DNA from: Psychrosphaera aestuarii
GTDB taxonomy: Bacteria; Pseudomonadota; Gammaproteobacteria; Enterobacterales; Alteromonadaceae
Length of the DNA: 64,000 nucleotides
Direction: 5' to 3'
NCBI RefSeq assembly: GCF_017948405.1
Contig: NZ_CP072844.1
Span: forward strand, 2,108,001 to 2,172,000
The notes under the pieces were generated by a model. It did no database searches. It had not been told where the DNA came from and saw only the letters and a program-made list of their open reading frames with translations. Numbering within the stretch: position 1 is the first letter of the stretch; each line of letters opens with the position of its first letter. The position numbers and the translations under genes were made by a program. Below, in pieces: positions 9,703-19,482 of this stretch.

Positions 9703-10260
9703 ATGACACAATTAACAATACAAACTCTTGAGTCTGCGCCTGCTGAAAGTAAACCGTTACTTCAAAAGTCTATAGATGCGTACGGCATGCTACCAAACCT
9801 ACACGGCGTATTAGCCAGCGCACCTAGTACCTTAGATGCGTACCAACAAATGCATGAGTTGTTTGTAAACACGTCATTTGACGCCGAAGAATTAACCGTT
9901 GTTTGGCAGGGTATTAATGTTGAGCACGGCTGTACTTATTGTGTTCCGGCTCACACCGGTATTGCCCACTCAATGAAAGTAGACCAACAACTAATTGACG
10001 CTTTACGAAACGAGCAGCCACTACCATCGGCTAAACTGCAAGCGTTATTAGACATGACATTAGAAATTGTCAGAGAACGCGGAAGAGTGTCTGAAAAGTC
10101 ACTTAATGCGTTTTATGAAGCTGGTTATGGCGAGCGTCAAGTGCTAGAGATCATTTTAGGTGTTTCACAAAAAGTAATTAGTAACTACACCAACCATATT
10201 GCAAACACGCCAGTTGACAAGCCATTCGAACAGTTTGCATGGCAGAAAAAAGCTCAATAA
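9703..10260 (+). CDS. AhpD-like carboxymuconolactone decarboxylase-family protein
   Basis: This 185-residue protein has the all-helical AhpD/CMD fold. The redox motif EHGCTYCVPAHT contains a CxxC pair followed by His, as in alkylhydroperoxidase AhpD, where the two cysteines reduce peroxides or act as disulfide donors. N-terminal SKPLLQKSIDAYGMLPNLHGVLA and the C-terminal ILGVSQKVISNYTNHIANTPVD segment are typical of YciW/uncharacterised peroxidase relatives. An AAGGAA ribosome site is 6-7 bases before the ATG. Two operators matching that of the adjacent TetR regulator lie in its promoter, so it is the main predicted target of that repressor. A peroxidase or electrophile-detoxifying role is inferred from fold and motif. 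Confidence 0.87.
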   Translation: MTQLTIQTLESAPAESKPLLQKSIDAYGMLPNLHGVLASAPSTLDAYQQMHELFVNTSFDAEELTVVWQGINVEHGCTYCVPAHTGIAHSMKVDQQLIDALRNEQPLPSAKLQALLDMTLEIVRERGRVSEKSLNAFYEAGYGERQVLEIILGVSQKVISNYTNHIANTPVDKPFEQFAWQKKAQ

Positions 10261-10292
10261 AAGTCAAGTTATCGTCTTAGTTTGATCATTAG

Positions 10293-10366
10293 GCAACCTT
10301 ATTTAATTGCATATTAAAAAGCAATCTAATTTGGTTGCCTTTAGGTTTGCAACCTTATATAGTTGC
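10293..10366 (+). repeat. Three 18-bp operator-like palindromes at 28-bp spacing
   Basis: Three imperfect palindromes of the form GCAAYC-N6-RRTTGC start at 10293 (GCAACCTTATTTAATTGC), 10321 (GCAATCTAATTTGGTTGC) and 10349 (GCAACCTTATATAGTTGC). Each is 18 bp and the starts are exactly 28 bp apart. The last ends just before the AGGGG ribosome site of the SatD-like gene. The regular phasing, palindromy and position point to binding by a dimeric regulator, plausibly the SatD-like protein's own helix-turn-helix domain. Confidence 0.75.
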
Positions 10367-10383
10367 CTAAGGGGTGATTAAAT

Positions 10384-11010
10384 ATGATTGCAGTGTTAAC
10401 CGGTGACGTCGTTCATTCAAGTAAAATGTCCAGTCGTCAATATTCACAAACAATAGAAACGCTAAAGAAACTTATATTAGCTGAATATAAAAAAAGTAAT
10501 GCCCGTGGGGATATATATCGCGGTGATGAGTTTCAGCTTCATTATTCACAACCTAAATGTGCACTAACAAGCGCATTACGATTTAAACTTAATATCCCAT
10601 GTACCTTATCGCTTGCGTTTGGCCCTTATGATTCATTTAATGAATTACCAAGTGCCTCGTCAGGTCCAGCTTATATAGCTTCTGGTCATGGCTTAGATAA
10701 TGCTAACCGTGGTGACTTATTGCTACAATTCGTAAATAATACAAATACTTCTGAAATAACAAAGAACTCGCCTAGCCTTTCTCCTGAAGGGTTTAAATTA
10801 CTTAACCAGTTTTTTAATCAAACATTAAATAATTTAACGACGTCACAAGCTAATTTGTTGCTAGCCTATATAGATAATGACTTTCCTGAACACAAACACC
10901 TAGCAGAGTTGATGGGTACAAGTCGACAGAATATTAGCAATAGGTTAAGTAGCATGGGCGCCCATTTAGTGAGAGACTATGTGAATTACATAAATGAATT
11001 ATTGGATTAG
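10384..11010 (+). CDS. SatD-like protein with C-terminal helix-turn-helix
   Basis: This 208-residue protein opens with VLTGDVVHSSKMSS, which matches the SatD family start (a GDhhxS motif), and has GDIYRGDEFQLHY near residue 45. The two acidic motifs resemble those of nucleotide-cyclase/GGDEF-type folds, but I cannot show a catalytic activity. The C-terminal 60 residues contain a helix-turn-helix, HLAELMGTSRQNISNRLSSM, so it may bind DNA directly. It is followed 16 bases later by a DUF3307 membrane protein, a pairing I recognise from other gammaproteobacteria. Three evenly spaced palindromes occupy its leader and suggest autoregulation. SatD was first named from an acid-tolerance locus in Streptococcus; its molecular function remains unclear. 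Confidence 0.72.
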   Translation: MIAVLTGDVVHSSKMSSRQYSQTIETLKKLILAEYKKSNARGDIYRGDEFQLHYSQPKCALTSALRFKLNIPCTLSLAFGPYDSFNELPSASSGPAYIASGHGLDNANRGDLLLQFVNNTNTSEITKNSPSLSPEGFKLLNQFFNQTLNNLTTSQANLLLAYIDNDFPEHKHLAELMGTSRQNISNRLSSMGAHLVRDYVNYINELLD

Positions 11011-11026
11011 TTAGGCTGGATCAAAA

Positions 11027-11764
11027 ATGGATTTGTTCGCTTTTTTATTGCTCGCACATTTTATCGGTGACTTTTACTTGCAGCCAAAGGCGTGGGTTGA
11101 TTGTCGCAATACCAATCATGTTTCCTCAAAAGGCTTGTATAAACACACCGTTATTCACCTAGCACTCAGCATATTGGCGGCGATAGTCAGTGATGTGTCT
11201 ATATTTACTGCATTGTTAGTTGGCCTTATTATCGCAACGACCCATTTTTTAACTGATCTTTGCAAGTCGCATCTACCGGCAACGTTAACGACATTTTTAA
11301 TCGACCAGCTAATTCATATCCTGGTCATTTTATGCGTTGGGCTTGTGATATCTGATGTTACTTTTGAGCAACTAAGCCGTACTTTTGGTGACCTACTTAC
11401 AACCAGCAATGTCATTTTCGCTACGGCGTATTTGTTGGTTTGTAAACCGGCCTCTGTACTCATTAGTTTGGCACTTAATAAACACACTCAACATTTGGCT
11501 GAAGAAGCCGGTGATAAAGGCTTAGAAGCAGCAGGTGCATGGATTGGCTACCTTGAGCGATGTTTAACCATTTCATTTATTTTTATGGGTCAGTTTGCCG
11601 GTATCGCGTTTTTAGTAGCCGCAAAAACTATATTTCGCTTTGGTGACTTAACAAAAAATACCGATATGAAACTGACGGAATACATGATGCTAGGTACGCT
11701 ACTTAGCTATGCTATTGCTATTTTTGTTGGTTGGAATGCCATCCACCTTATGCGGGTTTTATAA
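11027..11764 (+). CDS. DUF3307 integral membrane protein
   Basis: This 245-residue membrane protein begins with LLLAHFIGDFYLQPKAWVDCR, the hallmark of DUF3307 (PF11750), followed by HTVIHLALSILAA and THFLTDLCKSH. The conserved His/Asp residues in the first three helices (HFIGDF, KHTVIH, THFLTD) look like a metal or proton site within the bilayer. About six further hydrophobic helices follow, with EEAGDKGLEAAGAWIGYLER between them. It is co-transcribed with the SatD-like gene, so the two probably form a cytoplasmic-sensor and membrane-effector pair. The function of the family is unknown. Confidence 0.85.
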   Translation: MDLFAFLLLAHFIGDFYLQPKAWVDCRNTNHVSSKGLYKHTVIHLALSILAAIVSDVSIFTALLVGLIIATTHFLTDLCKSHLPATLTTFLIDQLIHILVILCVGLVISDVTFEQLSRTFGDLLTTSNVIFATAYLLVCKPASVLISLALNKHTQHLAEEAGDKGLEAAGAWIGYLERCLTISFIFMGQFAGIAFLVAAKTIFRFGDLTKNTDMKLTEYMMLGTLLSYAIAIFVGWNAIHLMRVL

Positions 11765-11843
11765 AATACATTCAGTTGCTTATTTTATCAAAAACCACTT
11801 TTAACGCTTTTCTATACAAAGAAGTAACTACCTTACTAATAAG

Positions 11844-12926
11844 CTACAGCGCCTTGGTCGTTAAGTCATCTAAGTGTTTTACAGAGCGGTCTACCCCGTT
11901 TTTACTTGGCATAATTAACATATCACCTTCAATAAACGCATTGTAAAGCGGAGCTAATGGCCGTTTGAAATCGTTAACGCCTGCCGACCAAAGGCGCTGG
12001 CCACTGAACTGACTGTAAACGCTGATAAACTCCTTGGTTTTTAATAGAAGTAAATTATCATAACCTTCAAGCCAAGTTGACTCCCAGTTAACTTCTGGCG
12101 AAAGCTTTGTTTGCCAAGTTACGTTGCCATTTTTAATTTTAGTTAACTCGCCATAATACTTAGTTCGATACTTTGTTTTTCCATCACTAACCACCTCGTA
12201 ATATTGGTTTTTATAGGAAACCGTATAAAGCTCATTGTTATCGCCTAACCACAGATTGTTAACCGCATGATCATTTGAAGAGCTCGATAAAGCGCCGTCA
12301 TAAGACCAACACAACGTCTCATCAATTACCGTTGATTGAGTGTCGTGCATCGAACAAACTTTTATATCTTGTATCCCATTGTCCGCTTTTACTCTGAATG
12401 ACACCAAAGAAAGACTATCGTCACTAATTAAAAATTGGGTTTCTCCGTGATAATGAAATGTCATTTCGATAGGCTGGGGAAACAAAACCTGTTTTTCAGA
12501 GACCTTTTTATCACCTCGTTTGTACGTATAAAAAGTGCGTTGAGTTGATGATATTTCAGCAACTAATATTGAGTTTCCATTGTTAGAAAAAACAACGTCG
12601 CTATAAATACCTGAGCCTTGCCAAACCACTTTTTCATTATCAATAATTGCAGCCTGCACCGCTTTTGGTATGTCATTGCGATTACCGAAAAGCTCGTATT
12701 TAGTCAGTACTTTTACGTTGCTTTTTGGGTGTGTGAGTATGGCTTCTGGAGCAAAACGAACTTGTGACAGTAATGTTGGTGATAAGGTGGATAGATGTTC
12801 GAGTTCCTCTTTACTCAACTGCTGCTGAGCTTGGGCATTCATAAACACAGCCTGGCTTGAAAAAGAAAGTAGTAACAAAACCATTAAGGTTAAAACTGTA
12901 GAATAACGAGATACTACTTTTTCCAT
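11844..12926 (-). CDS. Secreted propeller-like protein of unknown function
   Basis: This 360-residue protein has a clear signal peptide (LTLMVLLLLSFSSQAVFMNA). The remainder is beta-rich, with repeated short strands such as ISDDSLSLVSFRV, LWLGDNNELYTVSY and LLLLKTKEFISVYSQFSG, suggesting a beta-propeller or quinoprotein-like fold. I do not recognise a specific family. Its start overlaps the end of the alpha-2-macroglobulin gene by 13 bases, so it is the last gene of that operon and translationally coupled to it. In Enterobacteria the position next to an A2M lipoprotein is normally taken by pbpC, which is absent here. A role as a periplasmic partner of the A2M protein is inference. Confidence 0.7.
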   Translation of the reverse strand: MEKVVSRYSTVLTLMVLLLLSFSSQAVFMNAQAQQQLSKEELEHLSTLSPTLLSQVRFAPEAILTHPKSNVKVLTKYELFGNRNDIPKAVQAAIIDNEKVVWQGSGIYSDVVFSNNGNSILVAEISSTQRTFYTYKRGDKKVSEKQVLFPQPIEMTFHYHGETQFLISDDSLSLVSFRVKADNGIQDIKVCSMHDTQSTVIDETLCWSYDGALSSSSNDHAVNNLWLGDNNELYTVSYKNQYYEVVSDGKTKYRTKYYGELTKIKNGNVTWQTKLSPEVNWESTWLEGYDNLLLLKTKEFISVYSQFSGQRLWSAGVNDFKRPLAPLYNAFIEGDMLIMPSKNGVDRSVKHLDDLTTKAL

Positions 12927-15900
12927 GGTTCTATTCTTATGGTTTTACTAGAAGTGTTTGCATTAACATCATTACGGTACATAGTTTCCGCAGCTGCTGG
13001 GCCTATGTTAAAGATCCCTGAATGGCGTACTCTATTAAAATATACTAATGACATAGGCTTAGTCGTTAGCGTTTTCAAGTAATCAAAAGCCTTACCATTC
13101 CTAAACTCTAATTGATTTGATGCAAACCAGCCAGAATCTCGGCTATCACGATAAAACTGATTACCATAGTCTGGGTTTATTGGCTCAAATCCTGCCGGTA
13201 CGCTATCAACCACAGAAACTTGCGAGCGTTCAACGGGAGAGCTAAGGTTTATTTCGACCTTTACAATATCGCCAACCTTGACCAACATAGGATCAGAGAG
13301 TTTTACCCACTCACCGGTGTTATAAACAAAATATTCTTTAGATAAACTCATCCCTTGCTGATGTTGAGTTATGTCTGTTAGTTTCTTTTTATAGCGCAAC
13401 TCCAAAGCAACATTGTTTTTCTGAGTGTTGTTCTGAGTGTTGTTCTGAGTATTGTTCTGAGAAGTGTTACCTTCTTTTTCCAGAACCGCGTTGAGATCAA
13501 AACTTAATATACTACCACCTACTTCGCTCTGTTTTGATACATCCACTTTATAATCTATCGGCTGATACTCTCTAATTCCGGTTTTACCTTTGAATAACTG
13601 ACTACACACAGCATTCGCAAATGTAGAGCCAAAGTGTCCACTTTTTTGTTGCTCCAATAGAAGTTCTAACTCCAATGCAGCCTGCTCAGGATCTGTCTTG
13701 TCGTAAACCATAGCCATAAAACACTTCTGACTATTTTCATTAAAAATATTCTGATATGTATCAACGTAACTATTGTGACTAAGCGCTTTTATTTCATTTA
13801 TATAAGTAATCCTATCTGCACCTAACTTTTTGAGCGCCAACGCTTGAAGAACCGTTGCAAAAGGTTCCGATGTGCCCAAGTTCTGCCTTTCTATTAATGC
13901 TTCTTGAAGACCTATTTGGCTATTTTCAGCTTGTGCCAATAGCAACATACTCTTTACCGTGTTTAGGGAACTGCCTCTCGTATTAAACATGGTGTAAATA
14001 GAATCAGTCTGATTAAGTCGTTCCGACGCTTTAGAAAATACAGACTCATCAAACGGAAAATCAATATCGGTGTTTTTTAACCACCCCAAAACTAAATAAG
14101 TGTACATGCCTAAAAACAGATCTGGGTTTTGATTAGGGAAATAGGAAAACAAGCCTTCTGAGGCATAAGGGTTGACGAAGCTATTGATCTGCTTATTCAA
14201 AATAGCTTTACCTTCTGGCCACATTTCTCTAGCGTAAGCGTTGTTGCTATATAAAACCGCACGAGAAATGTTTTGCTCCCAACATTGATGGGTATAATTT
14301 TTATTGAAGTTTGATAGCCCTAACCAATCTGGGCCAACTTCTGAGATTGGCGACGCCGACAATATCATGTGTTGAGTGTCAGCTTCTAACGGTACAACAA
14401 TTTTGTTTTGCGTACTGTCTAATATGAAACGCTTTGTACTGTCGATTTCACTACTTTTTACTAAAACCGTTTGTCGTGTTGCAAAGCTGCTTTGCCTCTT
14501 GCTAACCAATACAAATTGATAGAGACCCGGCGCTAAGTTCGGCATTTCGATAACACGTTTACTCTGCTCATCAGGCCGTAAAGATACAACGAAGGTTTTA
14601 AATGGTTCATTACCTAGCCATAAAGTAATTGTGTCAGTCACTGCTGAATTGGTTTTATTGATCTGCTCTATAGACAATACACCTTGGTCATTTTCATAAA
14701 TACTTTTCGGCGCTTGTAAACTATATTCTATATCTTGTACGGTTTTTAAGACTTTATTATCAAGGCGTACATGATCATTTTGTGCACTTAGTACCATAAT
14801 TTTCCAACGACCTATTAGACTTGGCAGTTGTACATTTATGGTTGTTACTTCACCCGCAATGAGCCTTTGAGATTTTAAAAATACTGACTGAGACATATCG
14901 ATATTTTTTTCATCTTGAATATCAATGCTAGGAATATTAAATGAAGCGGACATACCAGCGACTTTGGCTGGAGGTGGTGGCACCCGGCTTCTTCTCTGCA
15001 CGCTACTTTTTTCTGTCGGGTTCAAAGTTGCTTCATCGAACACCAAGTTGTCACTTAATGAAGTGATTTGTACTGACCTATCAAACCCCCAACGACGCCA
15101 TAAGTCTTGAGCAAAATCATAGCTCGAATTTTGCTTTTGGAGCATAGGAAGCAAAGCATCGTTGACTAACCAAACTTGTGCATCAGCATCGAATGTCGAA
15201 GTAAGAGATATTTTAATTTGTTCTCCGGCCTTAACTTCATCAATAATCGGTATGCCAGTATTGTCTAACAGCGCTATATTTAACTCATGCTCTGGATTGT
15301 TGCTACGAGTTTCAATTTGAATAGAAGTATTTAACAGCCGTTGCCGATTTAGCTTGTTTTTCACCATGTTTTTATCTGCGTCAGATTCGCCCATTTCTGC
15401 ACTTAACAGACTCGCGACTTTATCTTTAATTGTTGCGTGCCCCACAGCTAAAAAGGCATAGACCCGAGCATAGGGCAACCACGCTTGAGTGACATCGAAG
15501 GAAACTTTGTTTTGCCCTTTATGTAACCTTTTATAGACTAACGTACTTTTTGTGCCTGTTTGTACAATAAACGTTGCTAAACCCTCGACATCCGAATTTA
15601 ATATCAACTCCGCTCTTTGGCCTGCGATTAATTCGGCCTTTAGCGATTCAAATTCAAATTTTAATAATTGGCTTTCCGCATCCATTTTAGCTTTAGGTTG
15701 AATATTAATAGAGCGATACCATGTCACAGATTCGTTATCACTTTTCAATAGTATTATGTAGCTTTTAACCGTGTCGGTGTCGGCTATATCTAATGCGCTT
15801 AGATCACAAGAGCTTGGTAATTTTGATAGTCGACAGAAGGTTATTAAGTCTTTTTTAGCAGGTTCTTCATTACTTCTTGGGTAAACTTCTACCAATACGT

Positions 15901-18547
15901 TTAGGTCGTTGACGCTTTTTCCAAACTTATCAACAGCAACTACATTCAGCGTTTGTGTATCTTGGTTAAATTTAGTTCCAAGATAGTGCTCTCTTGAAAA
16001 ATATCGCGCGCTACTGCTTTTATGTTGCGACTCCCCTGACTTAGAAATCACTATCGTATTAAAATTTATCTTCGCCATTGGCAACGAGCTACGCACTCTT
16101 GGCATAGTCGCTTTACCTTGGCCTAAAGAGTCCATCTCTAAATCTATTGCACCACTTTTAGATGAACTTGTGTCATTTTTGTCATAGTCTTGCCAGGAAA
16201 TAAACTCATAGCCTCGAGGCCAATGTCTGGGTACGTCATAACTTCGAGAAAAATGATATTTAACCGTTGCTTTAGCATTGGAAAGTCTGCCACCGTTCAT
16301 TCTTCTTGCACTTATATTCACTAACGGTGCGTCACCTTTATAAGCAACCTCTAGGTTTTCAACGTCAAACTCAAATTCAGGTGGGGTAAACTCACCAACA
16401 TAAAATTCGCCAATCTTTTTCTCTAACCCTGATGAAGTGTGCACGATATAAAAAGAATAATTCCCTAACTGGACATCTGAGTTAAGATCCGAGCTAAGGT
16501 CAAAACGAGTCGATGAAAAACCTTCTTTTGTTGGCTTCTCCATTTGTAAAACATATTCAATATCTCGACCATCAGCCTTTAGAACAACAGAATAATCATC
16601 AAAGCTATTAAGAGGTTTTAGTCCATTGTCCGTGCGAACTCTAGAAATAAAGTTTATAAAAACAGTGTCACCTGGTAAATAAACAGGCTGTGTACTCCAT
16701 GCCTGTGCTTTTATTATTGAAATCGCGCTATTGCTTGGCTCTGGTAGTCGTGAGGCGGCTTTTTGATGCTCTTTTTCTACCCACAACCAGCAATTTTCCG
16801 ATAGTTTATTTCCTAACTCTTCTTGTTCTAACCATAAGGAGCCATTTTTATCTGTTTTTCCCAAACGTTTTACAGAATCCGACGTACTACACACAAGCGA
16901 TACAGATACATTCATAATGGCCTCGCCGCTCCAATCTGAAACCTTTACAAACACATTATGATCTCGCCAAATCGAAACATTAAAGTCAGCAGACTGCAGA
17001 ATATGTTTTCGTATCTTTTCACTTAAAATCGCGTTATCCCAGCCAGCACTCTTTCCTGAAAGAGTGACTTCTACAAGCCCACTCGAGTTGTTTAGTTCAG
17101 ACAAAAATGGAACTGGTTGCTTAAACCATGAATTCTCAACCCCTGCTGGCGCGTCAATAGATTTGAAGGTTCCCTCAAAGTGTTTGTCACTAACCGTTTC
17201 ATTTAGGAAAGCAAGTAACGATTCGGCTGATGTAATAACTCTAGATTGATATTTTATAAGCTCTACATTTTTTCTATGCAGTACAGGACCTGACTGGTTT
17301 TTGTTTCTATTTTCGACGACTGTTCCGGCGGTATCGTCGAACTCCCAAATAGGTGTTGCATGTTCAGTTTTGAAATTAATTGTTTCAGGGCTTTTGATTT
17401 TTTGACCGTTCAGCGATACGACTTTTTCTAAATTCAACTGATACTGTGTATTACCCTCTAGATTCATACTGTGCATTGCACGCCCTTGGAATTTCCTAAC
17501 AAACCTATTTGTTGTTTCACCGCCTGTTAGCCATGCTAAATCATCGATTTTTCTTGAGTTTCGTCCATATGCGTTTTCGTAGAGTACATCATTAAATGCT
17601 AACACTACCCTTTCTGGTCGGCAGGGTAATACACCACTTGCGTTAACTTCAACCGGTATATAGGTCCAAGGATAAGAGTCAGAACCACAATAAAAGCCTA
17701 AAAATGTAAGGTCTTTCCGATAAGAGAATGTAAAAAGTGTGACATCTTCAACAATCGTTAATGACGACGGTGACAATTTTGAGCCCGCTGGTAATACCAA
17801 TTCATATTCGCCTTCCTCTCGCCCTGTTTGCGCACTTGTTTCCTTTCCTTCTTCTGACTCTTCAAAATAAAGACTGTGCTTTTTTTGCCACGAATCATCA
17901 TGACTTTTAACTGTGACGGGTTCCAATTCTCCACTTGGTGTTTTAAGGCGTATAGACTGTACAAGCTTATCTATAAGTTCTTCTTGTTCTGCTTTTTTGA
18001 TATCAGAGATTTTACCAAAAAAACCATACGGCTTACTTTCAATCAAAGATACACTTGAGGGAAAATCATTCCATTTACCGTTTGGTTCAAATTTAAAGTT
18101 TGGCAAGTCTGTTTTAAAATTCGCTACAAACTCTTTTTTTAACGATTGTCCAAGTGCTGAAAAAGTAGGTTTTACTGCAACTGAAAACTCAGTTTGTGGA
18201 GTCAGTGGGAATAAGAGTCTACATGATAGTTGAGTTAGTGTGACAAAATGCCAATTACACTGCTCTTTTGATATGTTTGACGTAATAATAGACCGTAGCT
18301 GGCTATTTGCTGGAACGGAGCCAGGAATCGCAATTTTTTTATTAAACGAAATTAAAATTTGTGTGACGTTGTTATTGTCTTTTTCATTATTTTCAATATT
18401 TGAATGCGTATTGAAAGTTATGCCTGTCACCAATAAGTTTTCATCTTTATTAGCTGGTTCTACTTTCTCATTGAGGCTAACTTCTGTCGTACAAGAAACT
18501 ATTAATATTGTTAAAAACGCAAGTGCAACAGAAGTTAGTCTAGGCAT
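12914..18547 (-). CDS. Bacterial alpha-2-macroglobulin lipoprotein with thioester motif
   Basis: This 1877-residue periplasmic lipoprotein has a signal peptide ending in lipobox LIVSC near residue 19. It carries the bacterial A2M architecture: N-terminal MG-type Ig-like domains, a GDTVFINFISRVR bait-proximal MG segment, an A2M domain near WKIMVLSAQNDHVRLDNK, and the thioester motif HQCWEQ with Cys1422 and Gln1425. The intact CxEQ means it should trap proteases covalently, as E. coli YfhM is thought to do in the periplasm. It is longer than YfhM (about 1650 residues). A TQNN tetrapeptide repeat near the C-terminus (DNA about 13424-13460) is an unusual insertion. It sits 4 bases after the SPFH gene and before the propeller-like gene in one operon. 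Confidence 0.93.
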   Translation of the reverse strand: MPRLTSVALAFLTILIVSCTTEVSLNEKVEPANKDENLLVTGITFNTHSNIENNEKDNNNVTQILISFNKKIAIPGSVPANSQLRSIITSNISKEQCNWHFVTLTQLSCRLLFPLTPQTEFSVAVKPTFSALGQSLKKEFVANFKTDLPNFKFEPNGKWNDFPSSVSLIESKPYGFFGKISDIKKAEQEELIDKLVQSIRLKTPSGELEPVTVKSHDDSWQKKHSLYFEESEEGKETSAQTGREEGEYELVLPAGSKLSPSSLTIVEDVTLFTFSYRKDLTFLGFYCGSDSYPWTYIPVEVNASGVLPCRPERVVLAFNDVLYENAYGRNSRKIDDLAWLTGGETTNRFVRKFQGRAMHSMNLEGNTQYQLNLEKVVSLNGQKIKSPETINFKTEHATPIWEFDDTAGTVVENRNKNQSGPVLHRKNVELIKYQSRVITSAESLLAFLNETVSDKHFEGTFKSIDAPAGVENSWFKQPVPFLSELNNSSGLVEVTLSGKSAGWDNAILSEKIRKHILQSADFNVSIWRDHNVFVKVSDWSGEAIMNVSVSLVCSTSDSVKRLGKTDKNGSLWLEQEELGNKLSENCWLWVEKEHQKAASRLPEPSNSAISIIKAQAWSTQPVYLPGDTVFINFISRVRTDNGLKPLNSFDDYSVVLKADGRDIEYVLQMEKPTKEGFSSTRFDLSSDLNSDVQLGNYSFYIVHTSSGLEKKIGEFYVGEFTPPEFEFDVENLEVAYKGDAPLVNISARRMNGGRLSNAKATVKYHFSRSYDVPRHWPRGYEFISWQDYDKNDTSSSKSGAIDLEMDSLGQGKATMPRVRSSLPMAKINFNTIVISKSGESQHKSSSARYFSREHYLGTKFNQDTQTLNVVAVDKFGKSVNDLNVLVEVYPRSNEEPAKKDLITFCRLSKLPSSCDLSALDIADTDTVKSYIILLKSDNESVTWYRSINIQPKAKMDAESQLLKFEFESLKAELIAGQRAELILNSDVEGLATFIVQTGTKSTLVYKRLHKGQNKVSFDVTQAWLPYARVYAFLAVGHATIKDKVASLLSAEMGESDADKNMVKNKLNRQRLLNTSIQIETRSNNPEHELNIALLDNTGIPIIDEVKAGEQIKISLTSTFDADAQVWLVNDALLPMLQKQNSSYDFAQDLWRRWGFDRSVQITSLSDNLVFDEATLNPTEKSSVQRRSRVPPPPAKVAGMSASFNIPSIDIQDEKNIDMSQSVFLKSQRLIAGEVTTINVQLPSLIGRWKIMVLSAQNDHVRLDNKVLKTVQDIEYSLQAPKSIYENDQGVLSIEQINKTNSAVTDTITLWLGNEPFKTFVVSLRPDEQSKRVIEMPNLAPGLYQFVLVSKRQSSFATRQTVLVKSSEIDSTKRFILDSTQNKIVVPLEADTQHMILSASPISEVGPDWLGLSNFNKNYTHQCWEQNISRAVLYSNNAYAREMWPEGKAILNKQINSFVNPYASEGLFSYFPNQNPDLFLGMYTYLVLGWLKNTDIDFPFDESVFSKASERLNQTDSIYTMFNTRGSSLNTVKSMLLLAQAENSQIGLQEALIERQNLGTSEPFATVLQALALKKLGADRITYINEIKALSHNSYVDTYQNIFNENSQKCFMAMVYDKTDPEQAALELELLLEQQKSGHFGSTFANAVCSQLFKGKTGIREYQPIDYKVDVSKQSEVGGSILSFDLNAVLEKEGNTSQNNTQNNTQNNTQKNNVALELRYKKKLTDITQHQQGMSLSKEYFVYNTGEWVKLSDPMLVKVGDIVKVEINLSSPVERSQVSVVDSVPAGFEPINPDYGNQFYRDSRDSGWFASNQLEFRNGKAFDYLKTLTTKPMSLVYFNRVRHSGIFNIGPAAAETMYRNDVNANTSSKTIRIEPWKK

Positions 18548-18551
18548 TACA

Positions 18552-19460
18552 TTATTGTCCGTCTTTGTTTCTTAAATCCATAATTGGCATAGCGCCCTCG
18601 CCCATCATAGTAGAAGGTAGTTTTCCGTCCCAGGCTTGGGCTTCGGTTAACTTAACAATTAGCGGGTTGTTTTTTAGGGCTTTTGCTTTTGCTTCAATCG
18701 CTTGAGCTTCGGCTTTACCTTTCAGTAAAATTGATTGTGCTTCGGCTTCTGCGACTTTTAAAATGCCTTTTGCTTTAGCGTCTGCGGTATTTACTGCACG
18801 TAACGCTTCTAGACGTTGTCGCTCAAGCTTGTGCTCTTCTGCGGCCGCTAAGTTCTTTTCAGTTTGCTTAATTTCTATCGAATTAATGTACTTAGTTGGC
18901 AACACGATATTTTCTATTTGAATATTATCAACAATAACTGGAAAACCTTCCATTTCAGCCGTTAGGCGACGCTCAATACCTTGGATGGCTGTAGCTCGGT
19001 CTTGAATTAGCTGCTCTGCTTCAAATTGAGGAATGGTATCTTTTGTCGCTGAACGAAAACGAGGATCTAAAATACGTTGTTCAAATTGTGTTAAACCACC
19101 GTAACGCTTAAACAGGTCAAGCGCAGCTTCTTTGTTTACGGTCCAGTTAACTGATACTTCAATTGTGACCGGCATTTGCTCTTTTGTACTCGAAGCCATT
19201 TTTTCGGCGTTTTTGCGTGTTCTTACTTCAATGCTTTCGACCGTTTCAATAAATGGAATTTTAAAGTGGAGCCCCGGATTTTCTTGGTGCATGGCTTCAC
19301 CAAAGCGTTTAACAACGCCCACGTGTCCTTCTATAACAATAAAATAAGAGTTAAATATCGCTATTAAGGCCAATACCCCTGGTACTACTTTCGTCAATGA
19401 AAGTGATTTAAACAAGTTCTTACCGCTTGTGCTTTTTTTTGTTGGATTAGTCATGTCCAT
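18552..19460 (-). CDS. SPFH/Band 7 (prohibitin-like) membrane protein
   Basis: This 302-residue protein has one N-terminal membrane helix (VVPGVLALIAIFNSYFIVIE), an SPFH domain (GHVGVVKRFGEAMHQENPGLHFKIP to about residue 200), and a charged alanine-rich coiled coil (LERQRLEALRAVNTADAKAKG) like prohibitins and HflK/C. It should form large ring assemblies at the inner membrane facing the periplasm. GGAAG is 7 bases before the ATG. It lies 22 bases after the ABC permease gene and 4 bases before the A2M gene. SPFH proteins often scaffold or regulate proteases and transporters, which fits this operon, but the partner is inference. Confidence 0.9.
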   Translation of the reverse strand: MDMTNPTKKSTSGKNLFKSLSLTKVVPGVLALIAIFNSYFIVIEGHVGVVKRFGEAMHQENPGLHFKIPFIETVESIEVRTRKNAEKMASSTKEQMPVTIEVSVNWTVNKEAALDLFKRYGGLTQFEQRILDPRFRSATKDTIPQFEAEQLIQDRATAIQGIERRLTAEMEGFPVIVDNIQIENIVLPTKYINSIEIKQTEKNLAAAEEHKLERQRLEALRAVNTADAKAKGILKVAEAEAQSILLKGKAEAQAIEAKAKALKNNPLIVKLTEAQAWDGKLPSTMMGEGAMPIMDLRNKDGQ

Positions 19461-19482
19461 TGTTACTTCCTTTTTTAACTAA

